Shown: positions 1-6,582 of the stretch, piece after piece | How positions within the stretch are numbered: the stretch's first letter is position 1 | Layout of the letters: each line of letters starts with the position of its first letter | Source: Helicobacter sp. | GTDB lineage: Bacteria; Campylobacterota; Campylobacteria; Campylobacterales; Helicobacteraceae | DNA length: 10,224 nucleotides | NCBI GenBank assembly: GCA_022766795.1 | Contig: JALEPE010000117.1 | Span: forward strand, 1 to 10,224 | Direction: 5' to 3' | Position numbers and translations under genes: made by a program | The notes under the pieces: generated by a model | The model's input: the letters and a program-made list of their open reading frames with translations, nothing else | Database searches by the model: none | What the model was told of the DNA's origin: nothing

Positions 1-227
1 AAGTGAGTTTATTTTATGCCTTTAATGTATTGAGGGTTAGAAAGTTGTGCTTAGAGGTTTTTGTAAGTAATAAGCAGGTAATAAACTTACACAAGAAGTT
101 TGACTTCCAGATTATTGGTGAAAAGGAAGTCAAGGGTGAAAAAGTGTTGGAGATGTGCAAGGATAACACAAGAATCTTGCTGCTTCGTCATTACGAGAAA
201 CACGCAGTGTTTCGTGGCAATCTATAA
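1..227 (+). CDS. GNAT-family N-acetyltransferase, C-terminal fragment, PseH-like
   Basis: This is the 3' end of a gene whose start lies before the window; the GTG at position 3 is probably internal. The visible 74 residues contain the last part of a GNAT fold: YAFNVLRVRKLCLEVF followed by SNKQVINLHKKFDF. This matches the usual ending 'lxLeVf.xNxxAixLyxKxgF' that contacts acetyl-CoA. The spacing and wording resemble PseH, which N-acetylates UDP-4-amino-4,6-dideoxy-N-acetyl-altrosamine in pseudaminic acid synthesis. A PseH role would fit the Maf flagellin glycosyltransferase nearby, but other GNAT enzymes (for example ribosomal-protein acetyltransferases) share this motif. The final residues, about RHYEKHAVFRGNL and the TAA stop, are encoded by a palindromic repeat (186-229), so the natural C terminus has probably been replaced or extended by repeat insertion. 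Confidence 0.6.
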   Translation, partial: VSLFYAFNVLRVRKLCLEVFVSNKQVINLHKKFDFQIIGEKEVKGEKVLEMCKDNTRILLLRHYEKHAVFRGNL

Positions 228-229
228 TA
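186..229 (+). repeat. Palindromic repeat copy A
   Basis: The arms CGTCATTACGAG and CGTGGCAATCTATAAT flank an inner stem GAAACAC / GTGTTTC with a GCA loop. The outer ATTRC and GCAAT segments can pair as a second stem. The same arms recur at 303-340, 367-401, 434-478, 8281-8315, 8344-8385, 8431-8468 and 8539-8586. This copy overlaps the end of the acetyltransferase gene and supplies its stop codon. After it, a tail ending in AATGGAGTTTTTAA (to about 260) resembles the tails of copies D and F. Confidence 0.85.
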
Positions 230-302
230 GCATACTTTAGGTTTTTAATGGAGTTTTTAAAAGTTTGAAGTTGTAGAGTGATAGGCGAGATTCTGTATTA
301 TG

Positions 303-340
303 GATTGCCACGATTCCACAAGTGGAATCTCGCAATGACG
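303..340 (-). repeat. Palindromic repeat copy B (inverted)
   Basis: Read on the - strand this copy has CGTCATTGCGAG, then the stem GATTCCAC / GTGGAATC with a two-base loop, then CGTGGCAATCC. The stem sequence differs completely from copy A but is perfectly complementary. It is preceded on the + strand by GCGAGATTCTGTATTATG (285-302), a module that also occurs before copy G and around 518-533. Confidence 0.85.
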
Positions 341-366
341 AAGCAGTAAAGCGTAAAGTGTGTAAG

Positions 367-401
367 ATTATAGATTGCTTCGGCTTTGCCTCGCAATGAC
401 G
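367..401 (-). repeat. Palindromic repeat copy C (short stem, inverted)
   Basis: On the - strand: CGTCATTGCGAG, the short stem GGC / GCC around an AAA loop, then GAAGCAATCTATAAT. This is the shorter subtype with AGCAATC in place of TGGCAATC; copies G, H and the degenerate copy at 8281 belong to it too. Confidence 0.8.
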
Positions 402-433
402 GAAGTAGTGGGATTGACGAAAAATTACCCTCT

Positions 434-478
434 GTCATCGCGAGATTCTGCGTTAGTAGAATCGTGGCAATCTATAAT
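434..478 (+). repeat. Palindromic repeat copy D with tail
   Basis: GTCATCGCGAG is followed by the stem GATTCT / AGAATC with an eight-base loop and then CGTGGCAATCTATAAT. The tail runs to about 515 and ends GCAACAATGGAATCTTAA, closely matching the tail of copy F (TTTGCAATGGAATCTTTAA). After the tail comes GAGATTCTGCATTATG (518-533), a half copy of the module that leads into copy B. Confidence 0.85.
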
Positions 479-621
479 CGTATCAACTTTTGATGCAACA
501 ATGGAATCTTAAAAGGTGAGATTCTGCATTATGTGTCGCAAAAAGCCTAAAGATTTTCTTGTAATGGCAAAATAAAAGCAGAGTGTGGAAAAGGGCGGTG
601 CCTACAAGGGCGGTTAGATTG

Positions 622-1500
622 TTAAGGAGATAGGTGTTTTGAAAATTTGGATTCTGCTAAGATAACCCCAAGAAGAGTTAAAAATGCACCAAATAGGGCT
701 AAAATAGAGAGTTTCTCTCCCAAAACAAAAAAAGAAACAATAATAGTAATGAGAGGTGTTAAATAAACATAAACATTTGTTTTAATAGCACCGATAAGTA
801 GTGTTGCGTGATTCCATAATAAAAAGCATAATCCTGAAGCAAAAAGTGCTAAAAAAATCAGATTAAAAGCGATTTTTGGCTCTAATAAAAGCATTAAATT
901 TGGAGAAAAATCTAAAAATAAAAAGCTCGGCAGCATTCCTAAAATTCCATAAAAGATTATACGGCGTGTAATCAAGATAAGATTTCCTCTCTTGCGCATA
1001 ATCTTGAGAATCAAAAGTGAGTAAGCTGCCCAGCCAAGTGCCGATAAAAGAGCAAAACTATCACCCAAAGGGTTAAAAGAGAATCCCCCATCTTCATAGC
1101 TTAAAAGCACGATTCCGCTCATACACAAGATAAAGGCAACCAAAAAGACGAATGAAAGTTTTTCAATTTTTAAAAATGCTGCAAGTAGCGCAGTAAAAAG
1201 TGGTGCGGTTGCAATGATGACACTGACATTTGATGCTTTAGAATAATCCATTGCAAGATTTAAAAAGAGATTGTAAATTGTGATTCCACTAAGTCCGGCT
1301 AAAATTAGATAGGATTCGTCTTTTAGGGTAGATTTTAGGAATCTTGGACATAAAACGAGCAAAAAACAATAGCCAATGATAAATTGCAAAAACAAAAGCT
1401 CTAAGGGCGCAAAAGATTCTAAGAGAATTTTGACGCAAACATAAAGACTAGACCATAAAAATACACTTAAAAAGGCTAGAAAATGCCCTATAAATTGCAT
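622..1500 (-). CDS. DMT-superfamily (EamA) transporter, candidate LicB-type choline permease
   Basis: This 292-residue membrane protein has about ten hydrophobic segments in two EamA repeats (roughly residues 7-135 and 147-283). The first repeat carries the typical DYSKASNVSVIIATAPLFTALLAAF-like region (residues 85-109) and the second the matching AIKTNVYVYLTPLITIIVSF-like region followed by GEKLS. I chose the ATG at 1500: it has AGAGGA about six bases upstream and overlaps the end of the preceding gene by 13 bp. The frame is open to an ATG at 1560, but that would add 20 polar residues with no good ribosome binding site. DMT proteins export or import many small metabolites. The substrate is inferred from the upstream LicC-LicA fusion: H. 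influenzae LicB is also a DMT-type permease of about this size, so choline or a similar amino alcohol is the best guess. Family assignment is firm, substrate is not. Confidence 0.85.
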   Translation of the reverse strand: MQFIGHFLAFLSVFLWSSLYVCVKILLESFAPLELLFLQFIIGYCFLLVLCPRFLKSTLKDESYLILAGLSGITIYNLFLNLAMDYSKASNVSVIIATAPLFTALLAAFLKIEKLSFVFLVAFILCMSGIVLLSYEDGGFSFNPLGDSFALLSALGWAAYSLLILKIMRKRGNLILITRRIIFYGILGMLPSFLFLDFSPNLMLLLEPKIAFNLIFLALFASGLCFLLWNHATLLIGAIKTNVYVYLTPLITIIVSFFVLGEKLSILALFGAFLTLLGVILAESKFSKHLSP

Positions 1501-2966
1501 TGTAATTCCTCTAAAGTGTGATGGAGTCGCATAAGATATTCTCTTCCTAAAGAAATGCAATCATAGTGCCAACTCCATAATGCCCAAACATAACTAGAGA
1601 TAAGTTTGCCTTGTAGAATCTCTTTGTAAGTAATATTGGGATAGAGGGTTAAAATGTAGCAGATTTGTTCTTTGTTAAGCTCAAGCTCACCTGCTAAATT
1701 TCCAAGTTCCCAAATGGGAGTGCAAAACCCCGCAAACTCAAAATCAATGAATTTAATCTTGGAATCTTGTGTGTTGTAAAGAATATTTGGTAGCTGTAAA
1801 TCTCTATGGCATAGCACACAATCTTTGAAATCCACTTCCTTTGTAATTTGTGTGATATATTTATGCTCTTGTTTGCTTAAAAGTGGAATTTTTGCTAGAG
1901 ATTCGTAGTTTTTAACCTCATTGCTTAAAAGAGTTTTTGAAAAATTGGGATAATCTTTGTGTTTAAAGCTGTGTAATATTTTGATTGTATCAAGAATCTT
2001 TTTTAGGATTGTAGAGTTAAGCTGTTCTTTTTTTAAGGGTTGGTAGTTTTGTAAATAAGTGCTAAGCTTAATGTCGCTGGGATAAAATTCTGCTTGTGGA
2101 GTGATAGACTCTCCTAAAAGTTTTGTGATTTTTTGTTCTTGTTCTGTATTGATGACCGCATTTCTATTGTTTCGTGGAATCCTTATGACTTTATCTTGTC
2201 CTAAAAATTTAATTTTATAGTTAATGTTTGTAACGCTAAAGAGCCTTTGGGCTGCATTATCATCTGCGCATTGCTTAGCAATTTCTTCTGGAGTGATAAG
2301 CTTAGAGATGAGTGCGTCATTAAAAGAATCGATTTCGGTGTATAAAGTATCTAAGCCAAAGATATAGAAATTAATTTTATCCATAGATTTTAGGATACAG
2401 GCTTCCCAATATTCTAAATCATCACATTTTTCTAATTCTTTTTTAATCACCTCTAAATCTTCTGCATTGTCAAAAAATGCGATTCCATCTCCATAACCAC
2501 TAGTTGCGTTTGTGTCAATATCCAAAAGCTTACAATTCTCATCTACAATGTATCCCCAAGAGGGAGTATCATGCAGAATTTTTTGTGCTAAAAATTGTGA
2601 AACTCCGCACTTGATTTGCGTCTCAAAGGAATCTTGAAAAGTATTGGCTAAAAATAAATCTCCATTCAAAATTAAAGTGCCTTTTGTGATATTGTTTAGC
2701 ACATATTTCAAGGAAGCGGCAGAATTTGTGGAATCGTAATTTTCAAATACCACTTTTTGAAATTTTAATTTTTTTACAAGTGGGTCAAAAAGATAATGTT
2801 TATAGCCTGTAACAACAATAATTTCTTGTATGCCACATTTTCTTAAATGCAAAATTGTATTTTCCAATAGAGTTTTGCCTTTAATCTCCAAAAGTGGCTT
2901 TGGTTTGTTAAGCGTCAAGGGTGCCAAACGTGTTCCTTTGCCTGCACATAAAATAATTGCTTTCAC
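1488..2966 (-). CDS. licCA: LicC-LicA fusion: phosphocholine-type cytidylyltransferase plus choline-type kinase
   Basis: The 492-residue protein has two enzymes. Residues 1-235 form a nucleotidyltransferase: MKAIILCAGKGTRLAPLT with KPKPLLEI (21-28), LNGD at 100-103 (metal-binding Asp) and YTEIDSFNDA at 209-218, the last being characteristic of LicC. The NYDSTNSAASLKYVL and LEYWEACILKSM segments also follow LicC. Residues about 240-492 form a choline/ethanolamine-kinase or APH fold: CHRDL at 386-390 and N394 (catalytic loop), IDFEFAG at 407-413 (metal-binding Asp), and WALWSWHY at 461-468. Together they would phosphorylate an amino alcohol and convert it to a CDP derivative. LicCA fusions in this order are known from Treponema. 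The start is GTG at 2966, sharing GTGA with the upstream stop, with AAAGG five bases before it. Choline is likely; ethanolamine or another alcohol cannot be excluded. Confidence 0.85.
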   Translation of the reverse strand: MKAIILCAGKGTRLAPLTLNKPKPLLEIKGKTLLENTILHLRKCGIQEIIVVTGYKHYLFDPLVKKLKFQKVVFENYDSTNSAASLKYVLNNITKGTLILNGDLFLANTFQDSFETQIKCGVSQFLAQKILHDTPSWGYIVDENCKLLDIDTNATSGYGDGIAFFDNAEDLEVIKKELEKCDDLEYWEACILKSMDKINFYIFGLDTLYTEIDSFNDALISKLITPEEIAKQCADDNAAQRLFSVTNINYKIKFLGQDKVIRIPRNNRNAVINTEQEQKITKLLGESITPQAEFYPSDIKLSTYLQNYQPLKKEQLNSTILKKILDTIKILHSFKHKDYPNFSKTLLSNEVKNYESLAKIPLLSKQEHKYITQITKEVDFKDCVLCHRDLQLPNILYNTQDSKIKFIDFEFAGFCTPIWELGNLAGELELNKEQICYILTLYPNITYKEILQGKLISSYVWALWSWHYDCISLGREYLMRLHHTLEELQCNL

Positions 2967-4069
2967 TTTTTGCCTTTCAAGATTGAATCAATTTGCTCTT
3001 TAATGGCTTGACAGGAAGTTCCTACATTATAAACATTTGTATCGCGCAATTTTTTAAAAAAAGTTTTTTGGGATTCAAAATCAATAGAATCAAGTTTATG
3101 CTTCAGTTCGGCAAAGTTGCGTGAATTTTGTTCTTCTATGATATATCCGCCTCTTTTTAGCTCTTTGTCCAAAGGAAAAGGCATAAAGAAAAAGCTAGGT
3201 CTTAAGGTTGCATAAGAATAAGCAAAAGAGGTCGTAGACCAATCTGTTATGAGATAATCACTAAAGTTAAAAAACTTATTACCCATTTCGCAATCAAATG
3301 CAACGCGGGGATTGTGTTGAAATCGTGCTTTGATTTGCTGGTGGAATAGGTGGTTGTTAGTGTAATTTATCGGGTGGGAGCGGTAGGAAACATTGTATTT
3401 TGTGTTTTCTAGTAACCATTCTATCATATTGCAATCAAATCCTGCATACGCATTTAGGTTGGAATATCTTGTATCCACATAGCGCAAGGTTGGTGCATAA
3501 GTGATAGTGTTAGCAGGAGTATAATGGTAGTTTTCCAAGGTTACATCAAACTGCGGATAGCCACAGGGCAATAATTTCACTTTCATTTTGCTAGTTTTTA
3601 GTTTAAACTCTTGCATTGCTGTTTTTGATGGCACGATGATATAGTCTATATTATCGCTAACGCCACAATCTGTTGTCAATCGGTGGGGAAGATAAATGCG
3701 TTTAGCTTTTTTGCTTAAAAATGTGCGGTCAATTTTGCCCTCTTGATAACCGACTTGGTCTGCAGTGATGATTAAATCAATCTCTTTAATATCAGTATTT
3801 AGGTAATAGTGTGTTGCACCCTCTATGATACGCCAAGGAAAATGAAAGTTAGCGTGTGCGGATTTTTCAAAATCATCGTTTAAGATTCTCTCTACAATGG
3901 TAATGACATTGTAATCTTTCTTTAACTCTGCAATGAGATTACCATAATTGGAACGATAGGTGGGATAATAAGAAATAATTGCAATATTCTTTTTCTTAGA
4001 ACTTAGGGATTCCTTGATTTTTTGAGTTATTAGGTTTACGAAAGTGTCTAGTTGGTATTGAATATTCAT
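2963..4069 (-). CDS. TagB/TagF-like CDP-alcohol phosphotransferase (PF04464 family)
   Basis: The 368-residue protein has the two-lobed GT-B-like layout of CDP-glycerol glycerophosphotransferases. The N-terminal lobe starts with NIAIISYYPTYRS (28-40). The C-terminal lobe has CGYPQFD (169-175), TYAPTLR (190-196), YRSHPI (229-234) and SDYLITDWSTTSFAYS (270-285) followed by LRPSFFFMPF. In characterised members the conserved His of the SHP motif and the Asp-Ser region bind the phosphates of the CDP donor. There is no signal peptide or membrane span, so it is cytosolic or peripheral. No gene for CDP-glycerol synthesis is visible, whereas the next gene makes a CDP-amino alcohol, so I infer that the donor may be CDP-choline or similar. 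The ATG at 4069 overlaps the upstream stop (ATGA) and has AAGAGGA seven bases upstream; the next gene overlaps it by 4 bp. True donor and acceptor are unknown. Confidence 0.8.
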   Translation of the reverse strand: MNIQYQLDTFVNLITQKIKESLSSKKKNIAIISYYPTYRSNYGNLIAELKKDYNVITIVERILNDDFEKSAHANFHFPWRIIEGATHYYLNTDIKEIDLIITADQVGYQEGKIDRTFLSKKAKRIYLPHRLTTDCGVSDNIDYIIVPSKTAMQEFKLKTSKMKVKLLPCGYPQFDVTLENYHYTPANTITYAPTLRYVDTRYSNLNAYAGFDCNMIEWLLENTKYNVSYRSHPINYTNNHLFHQQIKARFQHNPRVAFDCEMGNKFFNFSDYLITDWSTTSFAYSYATLRPSFFFMPFPLDKELKRGGYIIEEQNSRNFAELKHKLDSIDFESQKTFFKKLRDTNVYNVGTSCQAIKEQIDSILKGKK

Positions 4070-4555
4070 AGTAAATCCTCTTGGGTAAAGTTTAAAATCT
4101 CTTGTGTTTTGTTGGGAGATAAATTGGGTAAATCTTTTAGAGTCTCTTTAAGCTGCTGCTGTGAAAAGCTAAGAAAATTAAAGCGATTAATTAGTAAAAA
4201 TAGTCTGTCTTTACCACAATCAATTGAAGTAAAGCAAGGCAAAAATAGCACGCTGGGTTTTAAAAATCGCAGATTAAAACACAGAGCAAGTGTGGAGAGG
4301 TCTGTGATGAGGGTATCACAATTTTTAGCACCTGATAAGGATTTTATGGATTTAATAGAGGGGAGAGAATCTAAAATGACTTTATTGTAGGATTTCGGGG
4401 TTTTAGGGTTTGGGAGATAGAGGACTTCATTCTGCCCCCCCCCCATTATTTGCTTCTAGCAGACATTCAAGCACGGAAATATCATAACCGCACAAGACAT
4501 TTGCGTGTAAAATGTCTTGGGATTCTCTAAAACTTGGCGCATAAACGAGTTTCAT
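4066..4555 (-). CDS. Phase-variable half-size TagB/TagF-like protein, frame OFF here
   Basis: The gene starts at ATG 4555, whose ATGA overlaps the maf stop, with AAGGAGA three bases upstream. After 37 codons it meets ten G on the coding strand (4444-4435) and, in this sequence, stops at a TGA at 4429-4427, giving 42 residues. Nine or twelve G would join it to the second frame and give 162 residues ending at 4066. The joined protein reads LVYAPSFRES (3-12), LYLPNP (45-50), NCDTLITDLSTLALCF (78-93) and LKPSVLFLPC, which line up in order and spacing with TYAPTLR, YRSHPI, SDYLITDWS and LRPSFFFMPF of the neighbour. It is therefore only the donor-binding C-terminal lobe; the N-terminal lobe is absent, and the SHP histidine appears replaced by LPN. 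It may regulate or complement the full-length enzyme, or be a decaying duplicate. An out-of-frame ATG at 4446 touches the tract and opens the second frame (126 residues). Confidence 0.75.
4435..4444 (-). repeat. Poly-G tract (G10 on coding strand), phase-variation switch
   Basis: Ten consecutive C on the + strand are G10 in the direction of transcription. Homopolymeric G/C tracts of this length are the standard slipped-strand phase-variation switch in Campylobacter and Helicobacter and are rare by chance in such AT-rich DNA. The tract lies inside a reading frame that is interrupted exactly there, which supports a switching role. Lengths divisible by three are ON; ten is OFF. Confidence 0.9.
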
Positions 4556-6513
4556 TTGGTCTCCTTTGTAATAGTGTTTGGCGTATCATATTTCTTTGGA
4601 ATCTTCATCCAAAGTTTTGCGTTGCGCTTGACAATCTCTAAAGTTGCGTCCATTCCTCCCGCAAGAGAAAAAAGCCAAAATTTATGCGCATAGAGCCAAT
4701 CAATTTGTTTGACTTGTTTTTCAATGAGATTATACACAGGACGCACGACAATTTTTGCAAATTCTAATTCTTGATGCACGATATAGGATTGCACGGCGTC
4801 AATGAAAACCTTGACAAAAGTGTCTTCTAAAAAGAAATTTTTAACATCATCAATCTCCTCTAGCAGTAAATCCATTTTTGCAAAATTGATTTTTTCTAGT
4901 TTGTTTGTGCGATTGAGACGCTCCAATTCCTCTGTCATTTTGACAACTTTCAAGAAAAGTTTTTCCACAATTTTTTTCTTTTTGTAGCCGTAATCCAATA
5001 ATTCTTTTACTTTTGCTTCCATTTGTTTTTTGTTGGCAGCAATTTCTGCTTTGGTGGGTGGCACAAGTAAGATAGGGGATTTTTTTACTTTTGGTAGAGA
5101 TTCTAGCACTTCTTGAAAAGGAATCTCTTTTGTCCCTTCAATCCTCGCTCCGCCCTCTGTGGAGTTAATCACTTCTAAGTCATAAGGTGTTTCTGCAATG
5201 TCCTTTTCAAAAAAGTTTAAAAACATTTTCCACACAACACTTGTCTCCACAAAGCCATTGCCACCATAGGCTGGAATCAAAATTTTTTCCAATGCGTTGT
5301 CGGATTTTTTGTATTGGGATTCGTTTTCGCCAAAAATCGCGTCTTTGGAGTGCGTTCTGCCATCGGGAGCAAAGGCTAAATCCTGCCCGATAAAAATACA
5401 TCTCTCAAACTTGCTATGCACAATCAGTTCATAAGCCATATTTGCGGCACTCATTCCGATTCCTGCATAACCATATTCTTGTAAATCAAAGAATCGTGTA
5501 TAGCCAAAGGGGCGCATACTAAAGCTTTTGATTCCTTTTGTGATTGCTTCTGTTGTGGCTTGATGCACAATGCTTGTGAGCGCAAAGATAATGTCTTTTT
5601 GTGCCGCTTTGGGAGTCTTTTTATAAAAGTCCGCCGTGGGTTCTACACGCTCTAAGGTTACGACAATATCGGGTTTGATTCCGTGCTTAGTAAGAATCGG
5701 GAAAGACGCATCTACGCAAAAAATCGTGAGATAAGGTGCGTATTCTTTCAGCAAAGGGAGCTGTTTATAAAGTGAAGGTCCTGTGGAGACAATCACGGCA
5801 GTGTTTGTATTCTTGGATTTTGTGATGAGTTCTTTCATTGAGGCAGTTGTAATCATTTCGGGCAAGTTTTTTAAATGGTGTTCTAGCCCAATGAGTGCGT
5901 CTGTGGAATCGTTACCCACAGAAATAACATGGTGTCCTAATGAGCGCGTGATAATGGAGTTAAGATTCAAGCATTCCTCACTATATCGCCCATAATAGCT
6001 ATTATAAAGGTGTAAATTATAAATGCGTGAATAAATCCATTGCCCATCACTTGCCAAATGCGCGTCTAATTCTCCAAAATTTGTTGTCCCTGTCCAAAAA
6101 ATTAAGAGTTTTCTTTGCGCAATTTCCTCACTAAAATCCGCGAAATTTAACGCAATATAGATAATCTCCAATTCGGGTTCAAAGATAAAGAGTTTTTTAA
6201 GGTTTTTTGCATTTTCATTGAGTAGCAAACGATAAAAGACTCCATTGCCAAAGCCAAAAAAATACAAAAAAGGATAGAGTTTAAGAGGTTCAAATTCTTT
6301 GATTTTCTCTAATGTTTGCACAAGTGGTTCTCTAGCATAAAGCGCAAGCTTATTTTCTTTGTCGTAAATGTTGATATTCAAAGGGTCTTGTCCGATATAA
6401 ACTTCATATTTTTTATTGGGTTCTAAAATTTGGAGTTGTGCGGCAAGGAGGGGATTAACCTTAAAAAGTGCTTCAAGATTTTTATCAAATCGGGAGTTTA
6501 GAGATTGAGACAT
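4552..6513 (-). CDS. maf: Maf-family flagellin glycosyltransferase (motility accessory factor)
   Basis: The 653-residue protein has the Maf architecture: an N-terminal domain with FGFGNGVFYRLLL (86-98) and LFIFEPELEI (108-117), a central DUF115/MptE-like domain (about 200-400) with VSTGPSL (242-248), DASFPILTKHGIKPD (268-282), LERVEP and FIGQDLAF, and a charged helical C-terminal region (about 490-590). Maf proteins transfer nonulosonic acids such as pseudaminic or legionaminic acid to flagellin Ser/Thr residues in the cytoplasm before export, and their loss usually abolishes filament assembly. Position right behind flaB supports this role. The ATG at 6513 has AAGGAA five bases upstream and a TATAAT box at 6553-6548. 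It is the first gene of the operon; its TGA overlaps the next start by 4 bp. Confidence 0.93.
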   Translation of the reverse strand: MSQSLNSRFDKNLEALFKVNPLLAAQLQILEPNKKYEVYIGQDPLNINIYDKENKLALYAREPLVQTLEKIKEFEPLKLYPFLYFFGFGNGVFYRLLLNENAKNLKKLFIFEPELEIIYIALNFADFSEEIAQRKLLIFWTGTTNFGELDAHLASDGQWIYSRIYNLHLYNSYYGRYSEECLNLNSIITRSLGHHVISVGNDSTDALIGLEHHLKNLPEMITTASMKELITKSKNTNTAVIVSTGPSLYKQLPLLKEYAPYLTIFCVDASFPILTKHGIKPDIVVTLERVEPTADFYKKTPKAAQKDIIFALTSIVHQATTEAITKGIKSFSMRPFGYTRFFDLQEYGYAGIGMSAANMAYELIVHSKFERCIFIGQDLAFAPDGRTHSKDAIFGENESQYKKSDNALEKILIPAYGGNGFVETSVVWKMFLNFFEKDIAETPYDLEVINSTEGGARIEGTKEIPFQEVLESLPKVKKSPILLVPPTKAEIAANKKQMEAKVKELLDYGYKKKKIVEKLFLKVVKMTEELERLNRTNKLEKINFAKMDLLLEEIDDVKNFFLEDTFVKVFIDAVQSYIVHQELEFAKIVVRPVYNLIEKQVKQIDWLYAHKFWLFSLAGGMDATLEIVKRNAKLWMKIPKKYDTPNTITKETK

Positions 6514-6547
6514 AGGGATTCCTTAAAATTGGATAAAAGATAAATGT

Positions 6548-6553
6548 ATTATA
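6548..6553 (-). promoter_or_regulatory. Sigma70-type promoter (-10 TATAAT) for the maf operon
   Basis: On the - strand TTTTTGCTATAATAC contains a perfect TATAAT preceded by TGC, the usual form in Campylobacterota, which have no strong -35. The start of transcription would be near 6541, leaving a leader of roughly 28 bases with the AAGGAA ribosome binding site. The box directly follows the flaB terminator, so maf and the downstream genes can be expressed independently of flaB. Confidence 0.65.
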
Positions 6554-6555
6554 GC

Positions 6556-6579
6556 AAAAAGCCCAAAGAAATTGGGCTT
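6556..6579 (-). terminator. Rho-independent terminator of flaB
   Basis: Three bases past the flaB stop, the - strand forms the stem AAGCCCAA / TTGGGCTT with a five-base loop (6579-6559), followed by a TTTTT run that partly overlaps the stem. It separates flaB from the maf operon. Confidence 0.8.
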
Positions 6580-6582
6580 GTA

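Larger units (their letters stand above)
228..621. other. Intergenic repeat cluster, no gene seen
   Basis: I find no supportable coding sequence here. Positions 283-541 are mostly made of full and half copies of the palindromic repeat. The stretch 541-621 is unremarkable apart from two direct copies of AAGGGCGGT (about 590-613) just beyond the transporter stop. No clear Rho-independent terminator with a T tract is visible for the leftward operon that ends at 622; the repeat hairpins lack a following T run. Confidence 0.75.

Noticed and set aside
3..227. Complete small gene starting with GTG at position 3
   Set aside because: It begins in the middle of the GNAT fold and there is no room for a ribosome binding site; it is better explained as the end of a longer gene.
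297..478. CRISPR array formed by the repeated palindromes
   Set aside because: The copies differ in orientation, stem sequence and spacing, there is no regular repeat-spacer pattern and no cas gene is visible.
1501..1560. Longer start (ATG at 1560) for the DMT transporter
   Set aside because: It would add a polar, basic extension lying wholly within the end of the LicC-LicA fusion, with no good ribosome binding site, whereas ATG 1500 has AGAGGA and starts right at the first membrane segment.
4052..4390. Rightward open frame of 112 codons
   Set aside because: It lies antisense to the TagB/TagF-like genes, whose frames show clear motifs; its own sequence is basic and low in complexity.
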